Assembly: GCF_000172555.1 (NCBI RefSeq)
Contig: NZ_ABOX02000034.1
Span: forward strand, 1-64,000
DNA length: 64,000 nucleotides
Source of the DNA: Pedosphaera parvula Ellin514
GTDB lineage: Bacteria; Verrucomicrobiota; Verrucomicrobiia; Limisphaerales; Pedosphaeraceae
Reading direction: 5' to 3'
The translations under genes and the position numbers were made by a program. This document shows positions 33,652-42,030 of this stretch, in pieces (position 1 is the first letter of the stretch; every line of letters begins with the position of its first letter). The notes beneath the pieces are model-generated. The model ran no database searches and had not been told where the DNA came from. It was given only the letters and a program-made list of their open reading frames with translations.

Positions 33652-34718
33652 TTGGATGCAGTGGACGTCCCCGTGTTAGCTAACCTGCTGGGCGCCCAAA
33701 CTGACGCAGAGCCGGCATCGAAAAACTTTACCTCTAAGGGTTTGCCCTTCCGAAGTCCGGAGAGTGCTGATGCCCGGCTAATTTTTTCCTGATTTGCAGA
33801 AGAGCTTGGATCTCCGAACAGACTGATATACAAGCGGTTTGTTTTACCATGGCGGCCAATACGATCTGTGAAGATATGGTCGTCGCACTCGTCCAAGGAA
33901 TGTCCGAATACGACGAGCGATCCCTGAATTTCCGTAAACGAACGATACATTTTACAGAGGTAATCGTTATGGCGGATGCGTTCTACCTTTTCAGCGCTTG
34001 TGCCTTCCGAGACGAAAACGGGGTAAAACCCTTGTTGTAATGCGGCACGGATTTGATCAATGAGAGGGATTTGGGTGTTGACCCAAGTAAACTTTTTCAT
34101 CTCGCTCCCGGTATCGTAAAGGTGTAAAGCACCGTGAAGATACCGTACACTTTGGGTCTTCGAATTATCTGGATCCCACGAAACGTAATCGGCATCGGGA
34201 TCGTCGGCAGGCTTACGGAAACCATCATCAGAAGTAATCGGCTCATCCTCAAGTTCGTCTTGCATTAGAGACCAATAGAGCAGCAAGTCATAATTCAATG
34301 TATTGATACTCTTGTAGCCACGGAGAAACTTTCGGCAGATTGAGTATTCTTCTCTTTTTATATCGTGCGGACGATCTGGATGGGAACCGGCTACAGCGCT
34401 GACAAGTACCTCTCTGAGTGAATTAGCGTCTTCTGCGGCTCTGTTTTTTGCATCCGCATCGCCCGGGAAGTAGATCGTGGCAATTACAGAGAAGCTCCGC
34501 AATGCCCTCATGACTGCTTCGAAGTTTGTTGTTCCGAGCGCATCAAACGCCTGGCGTGCTCGCTCTGCTTGTGAAAAATCTGCCCGGTCGAAAAGTTTGT
34601 CGTATTTAAACAGGTCAGGTCTGCATGCGATGCTGAAACCGTTTCCCAACAGAAGGTGCCGACGTACGTCAGTTTCGGCGAGCACATCGGCATATGAAAG
34701 AATTGGCGGTGTTGACAT
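33648..34718 (-). CDS. DUF4917 protein with SIR2-like motifs, third gene of a type I restriction operon
   Basis: 356 residues. I recognise the DUF4917 pattern and, within it, SIR2-superfamily-like NAD-site motifs in the right order: LLLGNGFSIA near 22-31, SINTLNYDLLLYW near 137-149, VRYLHGALHLYD near 190-201, and VVFGHSLDECDDHIF near 270 (as in GYSxxD of SIR2-like proteins). Known SIR2-like defence proteins cleave NAD+ to abort phage infection; that activity here is inference. The gene starts 26 bp after the fused hsdM-hsdS gene on the same strand, so it is probably part of the restriction transcript. No membrane segment is seen. Confidence 0.7.
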   Translation of the reverse strand: MSTPPILSYADVLAETDVRRHLLLGNGFSIACRPDLFKYDKLFDRADFSQAERARQAFDALGTTNFEAVMRALRSFSVIATIYFPGDADAKNRAAEDANSLREVLVSAVAGSHPDRPHDIKREEYSICRKFLRGYKSINTLNYDLLLYWSLMQDELEDEPITSDDGFRKPADDPDADYVSWDPDNSKTQSVRYLHGALHLYDTGSEMKKFTWVNTQIPLIDQIRAALQQGFYPVFVSEGTSAEKVERIRHNDYLCKMYRSFTEIQGSLVVFGHSLDECDDHIFTDRIGRHGKTNRLYISLFGDPSSSANQEKISRASALSGLRKGKPLEVKFFDAGSASVWAPSRLANTGTSTASN

Positions 34719-34744
34719 GACGATGTGTAGGTTAGGTGGTGGAA

Positions 34745-37180
34745 TTAATGCGTTTCGATAGTGTTATCACCCTCACCCCAGATGCGGGCGAGGGTGGCTT
34801 GGATTTTTTTCTCGAAGCGGGTGATTAGTTCGCGGTTGGCGGCGACCAGTGCTTGCTCGGCTTCGATCTCGGACACGATGGCTTGCTGCGTGGCGAGGGG
34901 TGGGAGAGGGATTTCAAATGTTTTGAGGTATGTGAGATTCAAATGCGAAATGTGACCATCAATGCCGTGTTTCCTTAAGCGGTCGTATTGTCCGAGAAAG
35001 TACAAATAGAGGTAGAGTGGTTCAACGCACTCGTTCGGGGTGATTGCCGCCGCGTTCTGAGTCGTGCAGGCGGGCACGTTGAGGTATGCGACTTGGCCCC
35101 GCGTTTTGCCTTGGCCGTACATGGCCATCAAGACAGTCCCTTTTGGAAAAACAGTGAGACCGTAATCTCTCACGGCCTCCCTACTGATATGGGTAACGGA
35201 ACTGTTGATGATGCAGTTGTTGATCTCGCTGGTCTTCACGAAGTTCACATCGCCGACATAGTAGTCACCCCGAGTTGTATCGGGCGTTGTGCCACTGCGT
35301 AGAGATGCGACATCATCCAGGCAACATATCGGCCAGTCAGGGTGGATGGTGATGTGGGGGCGATAGTGGTCGAGGACGGCGCGGGCGCCGTTGATGACTT
35401 TCTGGTAGCCCTCGATCTCCAGCACGATCTCCTTCTGCGTAGCAAGGGATGGCAGGGGGATTTGGAATTCGGCCAAGTCCTCAACTTTCATGCTGACATT
35501 GGCAGCGCCCTTCATGAGTTCCGCCACCTTGTCCTTCTGGAGGTCGAGAACGAGATAGAGGAATCTAGTGATTAAAACGTCGGCATCTTTCGGCTGAAGC
35601 ACAGCCAAGAGGTTCGCTACAGCGAACTTCCCTGAAGCGAAGTGAATTCGGCTGAGGGTTGCCCGACCATGGCCCGTGGATGAAATCATCGGAACGCAGA
35701 CTGCCTCACCATCTATTTCGTAATCGGAAGAACTGAGCGGTTCCTTAGCCGTCACGATGAGTGGATAGGGTCCCCTTTGTGTCTTGGTGCTGGAATGCGT
35801 ACCTTTAGTTAGCGAGCACACGTCCTTCAGCCTGACGACACGAGTCCCAGCTCGGGCTTCAACCGGTCGATAGCGTTCTGCGCTGAAAATGTAGTCGTTG
35901 GCGGCAATCGCGTTTCGCTCAACGAGGAAGGAGTGCCGCGATAATTCCGTACCTTCGTGGTAAGCCGCGTAATCCTGGACCACGAATGGCAGATCGTTTC
36001 GCTCGGTAACCGTGCGTTTGACGCCGAGGCTTACACCGATAGCGCGAATGTCGGAGAAGAGAACATGAGGCCTGCTCTTGGCGACTCGCTTATCGAGAAT
36101 CAGGATCGAGGTTTTCACGCCCGAGTAAGGCTGGAAGACCCCCGACGGGAGCGAGATGATCCCAATCAGGGATTCCTTCAAAAGAACTTCACGGAGTCGT
36201 CGGTATGCGGTGCCGCTTTGAAAAATAATTCCTTCGGGAACAATGATGCCAGCCCGGCCGTGGGCGGTCAGATGTTCCAGCATGTAATCCACGAATAGGA
36301 CTTCGCTGCGATTGCTTGGAACGGAGAAACGCTTGTGGGGCTTGATGCCGCCTTTCGGAGACATGAATGGAGGGTTGGCGAGGATGACATCGGCGAACTC
36401 ATTCCAGCGTTCCTCGGAGGTGAGTGTGTCGTATTCGTAGATGTGTGGATCAGTAAAACCGTGGAGATAGAGGTTCACCAATGAAAGGCGCACCATGTCA
36501 GGGGAGATATCGTAACCTTTGAAGTTCTTCGCGAGGCGCCCACGGTCGTCGGGGGTGAGCTTGCTGTTCCCTCTGGCGTCGGTATTCGCACGAAGGATAT
36601 GTTTGTAGGAGGAAATTAGAAATCCGGCGGTGCCACAAGCAGGGTCGAGGACTGTCTCGTTTTTTTTCGGATCTACAACCGAGACGATAAAATCAATGAT
36701 GTGACGTGGTGTGCGAAATTGCCCGGCATCGCCTTGGGAGCCAAGGACGGAGAGGAGATACTCGAAGGCATCACCAAGCCGCTCGGAGTGGTCGTACGTA
36801 AACTCATCGATGATTTTTAGAAAGGCTTTAAGCGTTTCAGGATCGCGATAGGGAAGATAAGCATTCTTGAAAATTTCACGGAACAGGAGTGGGATGCCGG
36901 GATTCTGGGGCATCTTGGCAATGCCTTCGCCATAGAGGCCGAGTAGTTCATGGCCGCCAAGACCGGAACGCATGAGCCTGGCCCAGCCGTATCGGGCGAA
37001 ATCCTTCGTGAAAAACTTACGCTTGCCGCCCAGCTCCTCAGACTCAGCGTCCATGTCGTCCATGAACTTATAGATGAGTGCAATAGTGATTTGTTCTACC
37101 TGGGATTTTGGGTCGGGAACTTTGCCAACGAGGATGTTGCGAGCGGTATCGATGCGGCGTTTTGTGTCAGAGTCTAGCAT
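34745..37180 (-). CDS. Type I restriction-modification fused methyltransferase-specificity protein (HsdM-HsdS)
   Basis: 811 residues. Residues 1 to about 440 are an N6-adenine methyltransferase: helical HsdM N-terminal domain, AdoMet motif I VLDPACGTAGFL (177-188) and the catalytic NPPF (269-272). From about 445 there are two target-recognition domains in HsdS style: VVRLKDVCSLTKGTHSS...PLPSLATQKEIVLEIEGYQ, and ICCLDDVASLRSGTTPD...PLPPLATQQAIVSEIEAEQ. Each ends in the conserved LPPLATQ-type coiled-coil spacer. Normal systems split M and S; here one chain carries both. It lies 9 bp after hsdR and 26 bp before the DUF4917 gene. Confidence 0.93.
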   Translation of the reverse strand: MLDSDTKRRIDTARNILVGKVPDPKSQVEQITIALIYKFMDDMDAESEELGGKRKFFTKDFARYGWARLMRSGLGGHELLGLYGEGIAKMPQNPGIPLLFREIFKNAYLPYRDPETLKAFLKIIDEFTYDHSERLGDAFEYLLSVLGSQGDAGQFRTPRHIIDFIVSVVDPKKNETVLDPACGTAGFLISSYKHILRANTDARGNSKLTPDDRGRLAKNFKGYDISPDMVRLSLVNLYLHGFTDPHIYEYDTLTSEERWNEFADVILANPPFMSPKGGIKPHKRFSVPSNRSEVLFVDYMLEHLTAHGRAGIIVPEGIIFQSGTAYRRLREVLLKESLIGIISLPSGVFQPYSGVKTSILILDKRVAKSRPHVLFSDIRAIGVSLGVKRTVTERNDLPFVVQDYAAYHEGTELSRHSFLVERNAIAANDYIFSAERYRPVEARAGTRVVRLKDVCSLTKGTHSSTKTQRGPYPLIVTAKEPLSSSDYEIDGEAVCVPMISSTGHGRATLSRIHFASGKFAVANLLAVLQPKDADVLITRFLYLVLDLQKDKVAELMKGAANVSMKVEDLAEFQIPLPSLATQKEIVLEIEGYQKVINGARAVLDHYRPHITIHPDWPICCLDDVASLRSGTTPDTTRGDYYVGDVNFVKTSEINNCIINSSVTHISREAVRDYGLTVFPKGTVLMAMYGQGKTRGQVAYLNVPACTTQNAAAITPNECVEPLYLYLYFLGQYDRLRKHGIDGHISHLNLTYLKTFEIPLPPLATQQAIVSEIEAEQALVAANRELITRFEKKIQATLARIWGEGDNTIETH

Positions 37181-37189
37181 GTAGTTTTC

Positions 37190-39730
37190 CTAAGCAGCGA
37201 ATTGGTTCAAGGAAACATAATCCTTGATGTATTCCGGAATCAACGTCCGGTATTTCGAAGGCACAGCCTTGAAGTCACGTGTGGAGAATACGGGATTCGT
37301 GGCGAGGTCGGTCAAGTGGCCTGATTCGATGATATAACGAATCTGATCGCTGGTGACGTAGGCCTTGAAATAGGTTTTGAGTGCCGGGATAGCTTCGGCC
37401 TCTTCGGGTTTGTAGTCGGCCACGAACTTGGAGAACTCTTCCTCCAACAGTTCATCTTTGGACTTGAAGCGCGGAATAAGGCCGAAGATTTTTTCGAGAA
37501 TTTCCCGAAGCGTGATCCGCCGGTCCACGTCCGCCGCTTTGCGCAGCTTCTCCAGCGAATAAAACTCAGCGGATTTGCCGAAGATTTCCCGGTTCACATA
37601 GTCGATGACCCGGTCCCATTGGTTTGCCTCAATACTGGCCACGATGAAATCATTTTCCCGGATGGTGGTCTCGAATTTCTGATAAAGCATGCGGTCGATC
37701 TTCATGCCTTCAGAGCCGATGACCTCCTCTCTCATCGTGGCAAGGATATCCTCACCAAGATGCTCATAGCTTTTCGCTATGCCTCCGATGCCATCGCCCT
37801 CGTTATCCTCCTTTTCACCACCCTTGCCCTTCGGCTTAGGAAGTTTGATGATCTGATCGTAGTTGTATTCCTTCTCGAAATATTCGCAGTTGGCGAAGAA
37901 GTCGAAGAGCTTGAAAGCGGTTTTCTTTGGTTGCTTGACGTTCTCCTTGATCGCCTCGTCAAAGAGCTGTTCGCGGAAATCGTGTTTGCGCGTGCCGCGC
38001 CCTTTCATCTGCACGAAATCCGTAGGCGAGAAGATCGGGCGCAAGAGCCCGAGATTAAGAATGTCCGGGCAATCGTAGCCAGTCGTCATCATGCCGACGG
38101 TTACACAAATGCGGGCTTTGCTGGTCTTGTATGTAGGGATGAAATTCGCCGAGCCGAGCAGGTTGTTATTGGTAAAATTGATCGTGAGTTGTTGCGCCCC
38201 ATCCACGTGAGACGTGACCTGGACGGCGAAATCGGATTGATATTTGCCTGGGAACATGCGGTCGGCCATTTCGTTGAGAATCTGAGCGAGTTTCGCCGCA
38301 TGGTTTTGGCTCACCGCGAAGACGATGGATTTGCCAATCTCGCCGCTAATAGGATCTCGAAGCGCATTTTCCAGGAAAATTTTGCAGAAGAGCTGATTCG
38401 TGGCTTTGGAGAAGAACCGTTTCTCGAACTCACGTTGTTTGTAGCTCTCCTTTTGGTCTTCCCCACCCTCGTCTTTGAACTCCACGACGAAGCCATTATC
38501 AGAAAGTAACTGGGTCGTGACCTCGCTACGAGCGTCAACGACGGTGGGATTGATCAAGTAGCCTTCTTTTACTCCATCAAGCAATGAGTAACGGAACGTG
38601 GGCTGGCCATCGTCGCAGCCGAAGGTGCGATAGGTATCCAGCAACAGGCGGCGCTCAAATTCACGCGGGTCTTTTGTAGTCGCGTTTTTCTTGTCGAGTT
38701 TCTTCAGGTAATCGCGCGGTGTGGCGGTGAGGCCCAACTTGTAGCCAACGAAGAAGTCAAAGACCGAGCGCGCATTGCCACCAATCGAGCGGTGCGCTTC
38801 GTCGGAGATTACCAGATCGAAATCCGTGGGTGAAAAGAGCTGTTGATATTTGTTATTGAACAACAGCGATTGAACGGTCGTTACGATAATCTCTGCATGA
38901 CGCCAGTCATCCCGATTTTCCTTGTAGATGACGGCTTTATAGTCATTGGCGAGAGCTTTCTTGAATGCTTTTAGAGCCTGGTCTTCGAGCTCAAGGCGGT
39001 CGACGAGGAAGAGCACGCGCCGCGCATTGCCGGTGCGAAGGAAGAGTTTGATGACTGCCGCGGCAGTGAGCGTTTTTCCTGTACCCGTGGCCATCTCGAA
39101 CAAGAATCGGTCCTTGCCAGCCTTTACCGCGGCCTGGAGCGCAGCAATGGCTTTCTTCTGATACGGGCGAAGGAACCTGAGAGCATTGACTTCAATGAAG
39201 CGTGGACGCTCCTGTTCGCTTTTCCAGGACGCTTCTGCGGCATACCCGGGGCGCTGTGTGAGCACGACGTAATCATCTTCAACATACTCTTCGATCAGCC
39301 GCTTCGGATCGGGCAAGGTTTTCTGATAGCCGATGACTGACCCAGGAGTAGGGAAAGAGGTGATGACATACGGGTTGCCTCGCTCAAGGTCCCAGAAGTA
39401 ATGCAGATTTCCGTTAGAGAGGATGACGAACCGACAGTTCTGCGAGCGGGCGTATTTGCGGGCCTGCTCTTTGGCTACCAATGGATTTTTATCCTCCGCC
39501 TTTGCTTCGAGGACGATAAACGGGAAGCCCTTCTCGTTGAGAAGGAGGAAGTCGATAAAGCCTTTTTGAGCTTTTTCAAAATTTTCCCCGAGAGCATCAA
39601 GGTCGTGTGGCTTGAGCGTAACGCTGGGTTCGAGTTGAATGTTAGCCGGACCTTTATCGTCCGCAAAAAACCGCCAACCGGCTGCTTCGAGCAGCTTGTT
39701 GATTTTTATGCGGGCGGCGGCTTCTTTCAT
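37190..39730 (-). CDS. hsdR: Type I restriction enzyme R subunit
   Basis: 846 residues. The N-terminal PD-(D/E)xK nuclease is seen as GFIDFLLLNEKG ... FIVLEAKAED (D60, E75, K77). The SF2 helicase motor follows: RPYQKKAIAAL, Walker A FEMATGTGKT (to 220), DLVISDEAHRS (DEAH 310-313), LGLTATPRDYL, and MTTGYDCPDILNLGLLRP with QMKGRGTRK (motif VI). A C-terminal domain of about 200 residues ends in YIKDYVSLNQFAA. It cuts unmodified DNA after translocation, with the HsdM-HsdS product 9 bp downstream. It is the first gene of the operon; the promoter must lie right of 39730, next to the T-arm-like sequence. Confidence 0.95.
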   Translation of the reverse strand: MKEAAARIKINKLLEAAGWRFFADDKGPANIQLEPSVTLKPHDLDALGENFEKAQKGFIDFLLLNEKGFPFIVLEAKAEDKNPLVAKEQARKYARSQNCRFVILSNGNLHYFWDLERGNPYVITSFPTPGSVIGYQKTLPDPKRLIEEYVEDDYVVLTQRPGYAAEASWKSEQERPRFIEVNALRFLRPYQKKAIAALQAAVKAGKDRFLFEMATGTGKTLTAAAVIKLFLRTGNARRVLFLVDRLELEDQALKAFKKALANDYKAVIYKENRDDWRHAEIIVTTVQSLLFNNKYQQLFSPTDFDLVISDEAHRSIGGNARSVFDFFVGYKLGLTATPRDYLKKLDKKNATTKDPREFERRLLLDTYRTFGCDDGQPTFRYSLLDGVKEGYLINPTVVDARSEVTTQLLSDNGFVVEFKDEGGEDQKESYKQREFEKRFFSKATNQLFCKIFLENALRDPISGEIGKSIVFAVSQNHAAKLAQILNEMADRMFPGKYQSDFAVQVTSHVDGAQQLTINFTNNNLLGSANFIPTYKTSKARICVTVGMMTTGYDCPDILNLGLLRPIFSPTDFVQMKGRGTRKHDFREQLFDEAIKENVKQPKKTAFKLFDFFANCEYFEKEYNYDQIIKLPKPKGKGGEKEDNEGDGIGGIAKSYEHLGEDILATMREEVIGSEGMKIDRMLYQKFETTIRENDFIVASIEANQWDRVIDYVNREIFGKSAEFYSLEKLRKAADVDRRITLREILEKIFGLIPRFKSKDELLEEEFSKFVADYKPEEAEAIPALKTYFKAYVTSDQIRYIIESGHLTDLATNPVFSTRDFKAVPSKYRTLIPEYIKDYVSLNQFAA

Positions 39731-39782
39731 TCCATCAAAGCGATTTAAGGGGGCAACACAAAGCTTATTTGCACCCTAAGAG

Positions 39783-39799
39783 GTGGGTTCGAATCCCAC
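39783..39799 (+). other. tRNA T-arm-like sequence
   Basis: GTGGG-TTCGAAT-CCCAC is a perfect T-psi-C arm with a canonical loop, 53 bp upstream of the hsdR start codon. What follows (GTGGGGGC) does not match a 5' acceptor strand at the expected distance, so no complete tRNA can be drawn. It may be the 3' fragment of a tRNA left by integration of the restriction island, or chance. Confidence 0.4.
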
Positions 39800-40580
39800 G
39801 TGGGGGCGAAGGATTTATTGTGGGCGTTTTTGGACATCGTGGCGGTCGGGTCCTTTTGAGGATGAGGATAGGTACGTGGCGGGGAGGAAGCAAGATGGGA
39901 TTGTTGGATGGGGCTAGTGAAGAACGGTTAAAGTTTTTTGGAAATGCTTGCTCAAGGCAACCGCTGGGGTCTTTCCGGACTGGCACCTTATTCAACCCGC
40001 TTTGGGGTTGGTCAGTCAGGCTTCGCTATTGAAGGAGCGAGCGGAGGGAATAAAGAATTTTAACCACGAAAGTCCTTCCGGACGGGGCCACTACGCGAAA
40101 GGGGGACGTGGGCGAGGATGGAAGGATGGAAAGCGGGGTGTTTTATGGTCTGCTGTCACGAGGGGTGCGAGGGAGTTGCCTTTGCAGCATAAGGTTTGCC
40201 AAGATATTCACATTTATTGTTAACAGTGTGAAACAAATGTTAAAATACATATTGACATAGTATGTATTTTTTAGTATGTATGCCTCACAATTAAATTAAG
40301 GGTTGAGGCCAGCAGGTCTCGGTGGACCCACAAAAATCAAGGACCCATGGAAATTTCGAATGGCGAATTTCGAGTTTCGAATGCAGAGCCGGGATAAAAC
40401 CAAACATTAACCAACAAACTAATGGAGGAATTTTATGGCAAGACGGGGGAGGACTAATAGAGAATGGATAATTGACAATGGACAATTAGGGAACTCAAAC
40501 ATTCGGAACAACACGGCGGAGTCCGTGGTTCGAGTCTGCTGCCCAGGGTTTGGTCTGAATTTGAGGGGGGTCGCGAAGGG

Positions 40581-40630
40581 TTCTAACGCCTTATAACGGT
40601 AGATAACGCCAGATAACGGTACATAACGGG
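40581..40630. repeat. Decamer tandem, five units (nnATAACGSY type)
   Basis: Five consecutive units share TAACG in the same register: ttcTAACGcc, ttaTAACGgt, agaTAACGcc, agaTAACGgt, acaTAACGgg. The 10-bp period is exact. Confidence 0.85.
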
Positions 40631-40912
40631 TAAAAAAAATTTGCGGCAATGGAAAATGGACAATTGATAATGGATAACGCAGCGGGAAAAAAGGAAGGCC
40701 AGCGGAAGTTTTCGGTCGGTGATGGTCGGTGAAAATTTAATACGTGTATGGGGGTTCGGTCGGTATCGGACGGTAATAGTCGCCAAAGGTCGGTAATGGT
40801 CGGTTAAAAAAATTTTGTGGTAGGAGTCGGAATGAAAACAGAGAGGATCAAGTTTCCGGAATTGGAATCGATGCGGAATGATTTTGGCGGGCTGGATTGT
40901 TCCGGGCGCAAT

Positions 40913-40952
40913 GCCGATTGCAAATCGGCGATACAGCAGACTGCAAGTCTGC
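40913..40952. repeat. Paired palindrome (REP/BIME-like), copy A
   Basis: Two 7-bp stems with 3-nt loops in a row: GCCGATT-GCA-AATCGGC (40913-40929) and GCAGACT-GCA-AGTCTGC (40936-40952), joined by six bases. The two palindromes share the same loop. Confidence 0.88.
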
Positions 40953-41260
40953 GCTACCAGAGTGGCAGTTCGGTCGGTTGTGGTCGGTGAAAATTTAATA
41001 CGTGTATGGGGGTTCGGACAGTATCGGACGGTAATAGACGCCAACGGACGGTAATGGTCGGCGTGGAAAATTTCGAATGGCGAATTTCGAGTTTCAAATT
41101 GTCAGATTTTCAAATTATCAAATCAAACAGAGAGCTCTAACGCCAAATAGCGGGTAAAATTTTTTTGACAGGAGTCGGAATGAAAACAGAGAGGATCAAG
41201 TTTCCGGAATTGGAATCGATGCGGAATGATTTTGGCGGGCTGGATTGTTCCGGGCGCAAT

Positions 41261-41300
41261 GCCGATTGCAAATCGGCGATACAGCAGACTGCAAGTCTGC
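41261..41300. repeat. Paired palindrome (REP/BIME-like), copy B
   Basis: Identical to copy A, 348 bp further right: stems at 41261-41277 and 41284-41300. Confidence 0.88.
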
Positions 41301-41608
41301 GCTACCAGAGTGGCAGTTCGGTCGGTGATGGTCGGTTAAAATTTAATACGTGTATGGGGGTTCGGTCGGTATCGGACGGTAATAGTCGCCAATGGTCGGT
41401 AATGGTCGGCGTGGAAAATTTCGAATGGCGAATTTCGAGTTTCAAATTGTCAGATTTTCAAATTATCAAATCAAACAGAGAGCTCTAACGCCAAATAGCG
41501 GATAAAATTTTTTTGACAGGAGTCAGAATGAAAACAAGGAGGATTAAGTTTGCGGAGTTGAAATCGAAGCGAAAGCGTTTTGGCGGGCTGGATTGTTCCG
41601 GGCGCAAG

Positions 41609-41648
41609 GCCGATTGCAAATCGGCGATACGGCAGACTGCAAGTCTGC
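41609..41648. repeat. Paired palindrome (REP/BIME-like), copy C
   Basis: Stems at 41609-41625 and 41632-41648. Both stems are preserved exactly, and the linker differs by one base (gatacg for gataca), although the surrounding unit is diverged. This suggests the hairpins themselves are maintained. Confidence 0.88.
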
Positions 41649-41733
41649 GCTACGTGGCTGGCAGTTCGGTCGGGATCGGAAGGAGGAATCCAGTCGTCCC
41701 GATGGGACTGGGGACATTTTTGGAACGTGTTTT

Positions 41734-41753
41734 CCCGGCACTCAAGTGCCGGG
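41734..41753. repeat. 8-bp-stem palindrome
   Basis: CCCGGCAC (41734-41741) and GTGCCGGG (41746-41753) with a TCAA loop. It is a third palindrome type next to the 348-bp array. Confidence 0.7.
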
Positions 41754-41800
41754 CTATTGTCATCGCCTCCCTCTGGGAGGAGGATGAAGACAAGGACCGT

Positions 41801-41840
41801 GAGTTAACGGGAGTTAACGTGAGCTATCGGGAGTTAACGG
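41801..41840. repeat. Decamer tandem, four units (GAGTTAACGG)
   Basis: Units GAGTTAACGG, GAGTTAACGT, GAGCTATCGG, GAGTTAACGG in exact 10-bp register. Confidence 0.9.
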
Positions 41841-41940
41841 GACATCTTTTTAATTTCAAATTACGAATTTCGAGTTTCAAATGAGAGCTGAAATTGCATT
41901 GGTTGAAATTGTGGAGGGCGATTGTTCCAGCCTTGCTCAA

Positions 41941-41970
41941 TCCGCGTTCATTGGCGTTCATCCGCGGTTG
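41941..41970. repeat. Decamer tandem, three units
   Basis: TCCGCGTTCA, TTGGCGTTCA, TCCGCGGTTG in exact 10-bp register, 61 bp before the start of the propeller dehydrogenase gene. Confidence 0.7.
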
Positions 41971-42030
41971 AAAATCAGGCTAAGGGTTTTGCCCCAATGC
42001 CTCCCCTGCTCTGGGGCATTAAATTCGCGG

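Larger units (their letters stand above)
40711..41690. repeat. 348-bp tandem array, three units plus a partial leader
   Basis: Equivalent ATG-centred points lie at 40832, 41180 and 41528, a period of exactly 348 bp twice. Units one and two are nearly identical; unit three is diverged and ends early near 41690. A shortened partial unit precedes them from 40711. Each unit contains a paired palindrome and a run of 10-bp-period CGGT boxes (CGGTAATGGT type, for example 40761-40806). The unit length is a multiple of three, which keeps a small frame open across copies. Confidence 0.9.
39731..42030. other. Non-coding repeat-rich region right of the restriction operon
   Basis: About 2.3 kb with no credible gene. 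The first 500 bp hold a tRNA T-arm-like sequence and unremarkable sequence. From about 40290 the region is composed of short AT-rich motifs (AATTTCGAATGGCG near 40352, 41084 and 41414; ATGGATAATTGACAATGG near 40464), decamer tracts, three 348-bp tandem units and palindromes. The small frames inside the 348-bp units (about 107-123 codons) follow the repeat and lack ribosome binding sites. Confidence 0.7.

Noticed and set aside
39740-39812. Complete tRNA gene
   Set aside because: Only the T-arm is convincing; the acceptor strands do not pair and the anticodon arm is imperfect.
40711-41690. Regularly spaced repeats as a CRISPR array
   Set aside because: The period is 348 bp with internal homology throughout, not short repeats with unique spacers, and no cas gene is present.
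41165-41884. Open frames of 107 and 123 codons in the 348-bp units
   Set aside because: They arise because the repeat length is a multiple of three; the frames run through palindromes and decamer tracts and have no ribosome binding site or family.
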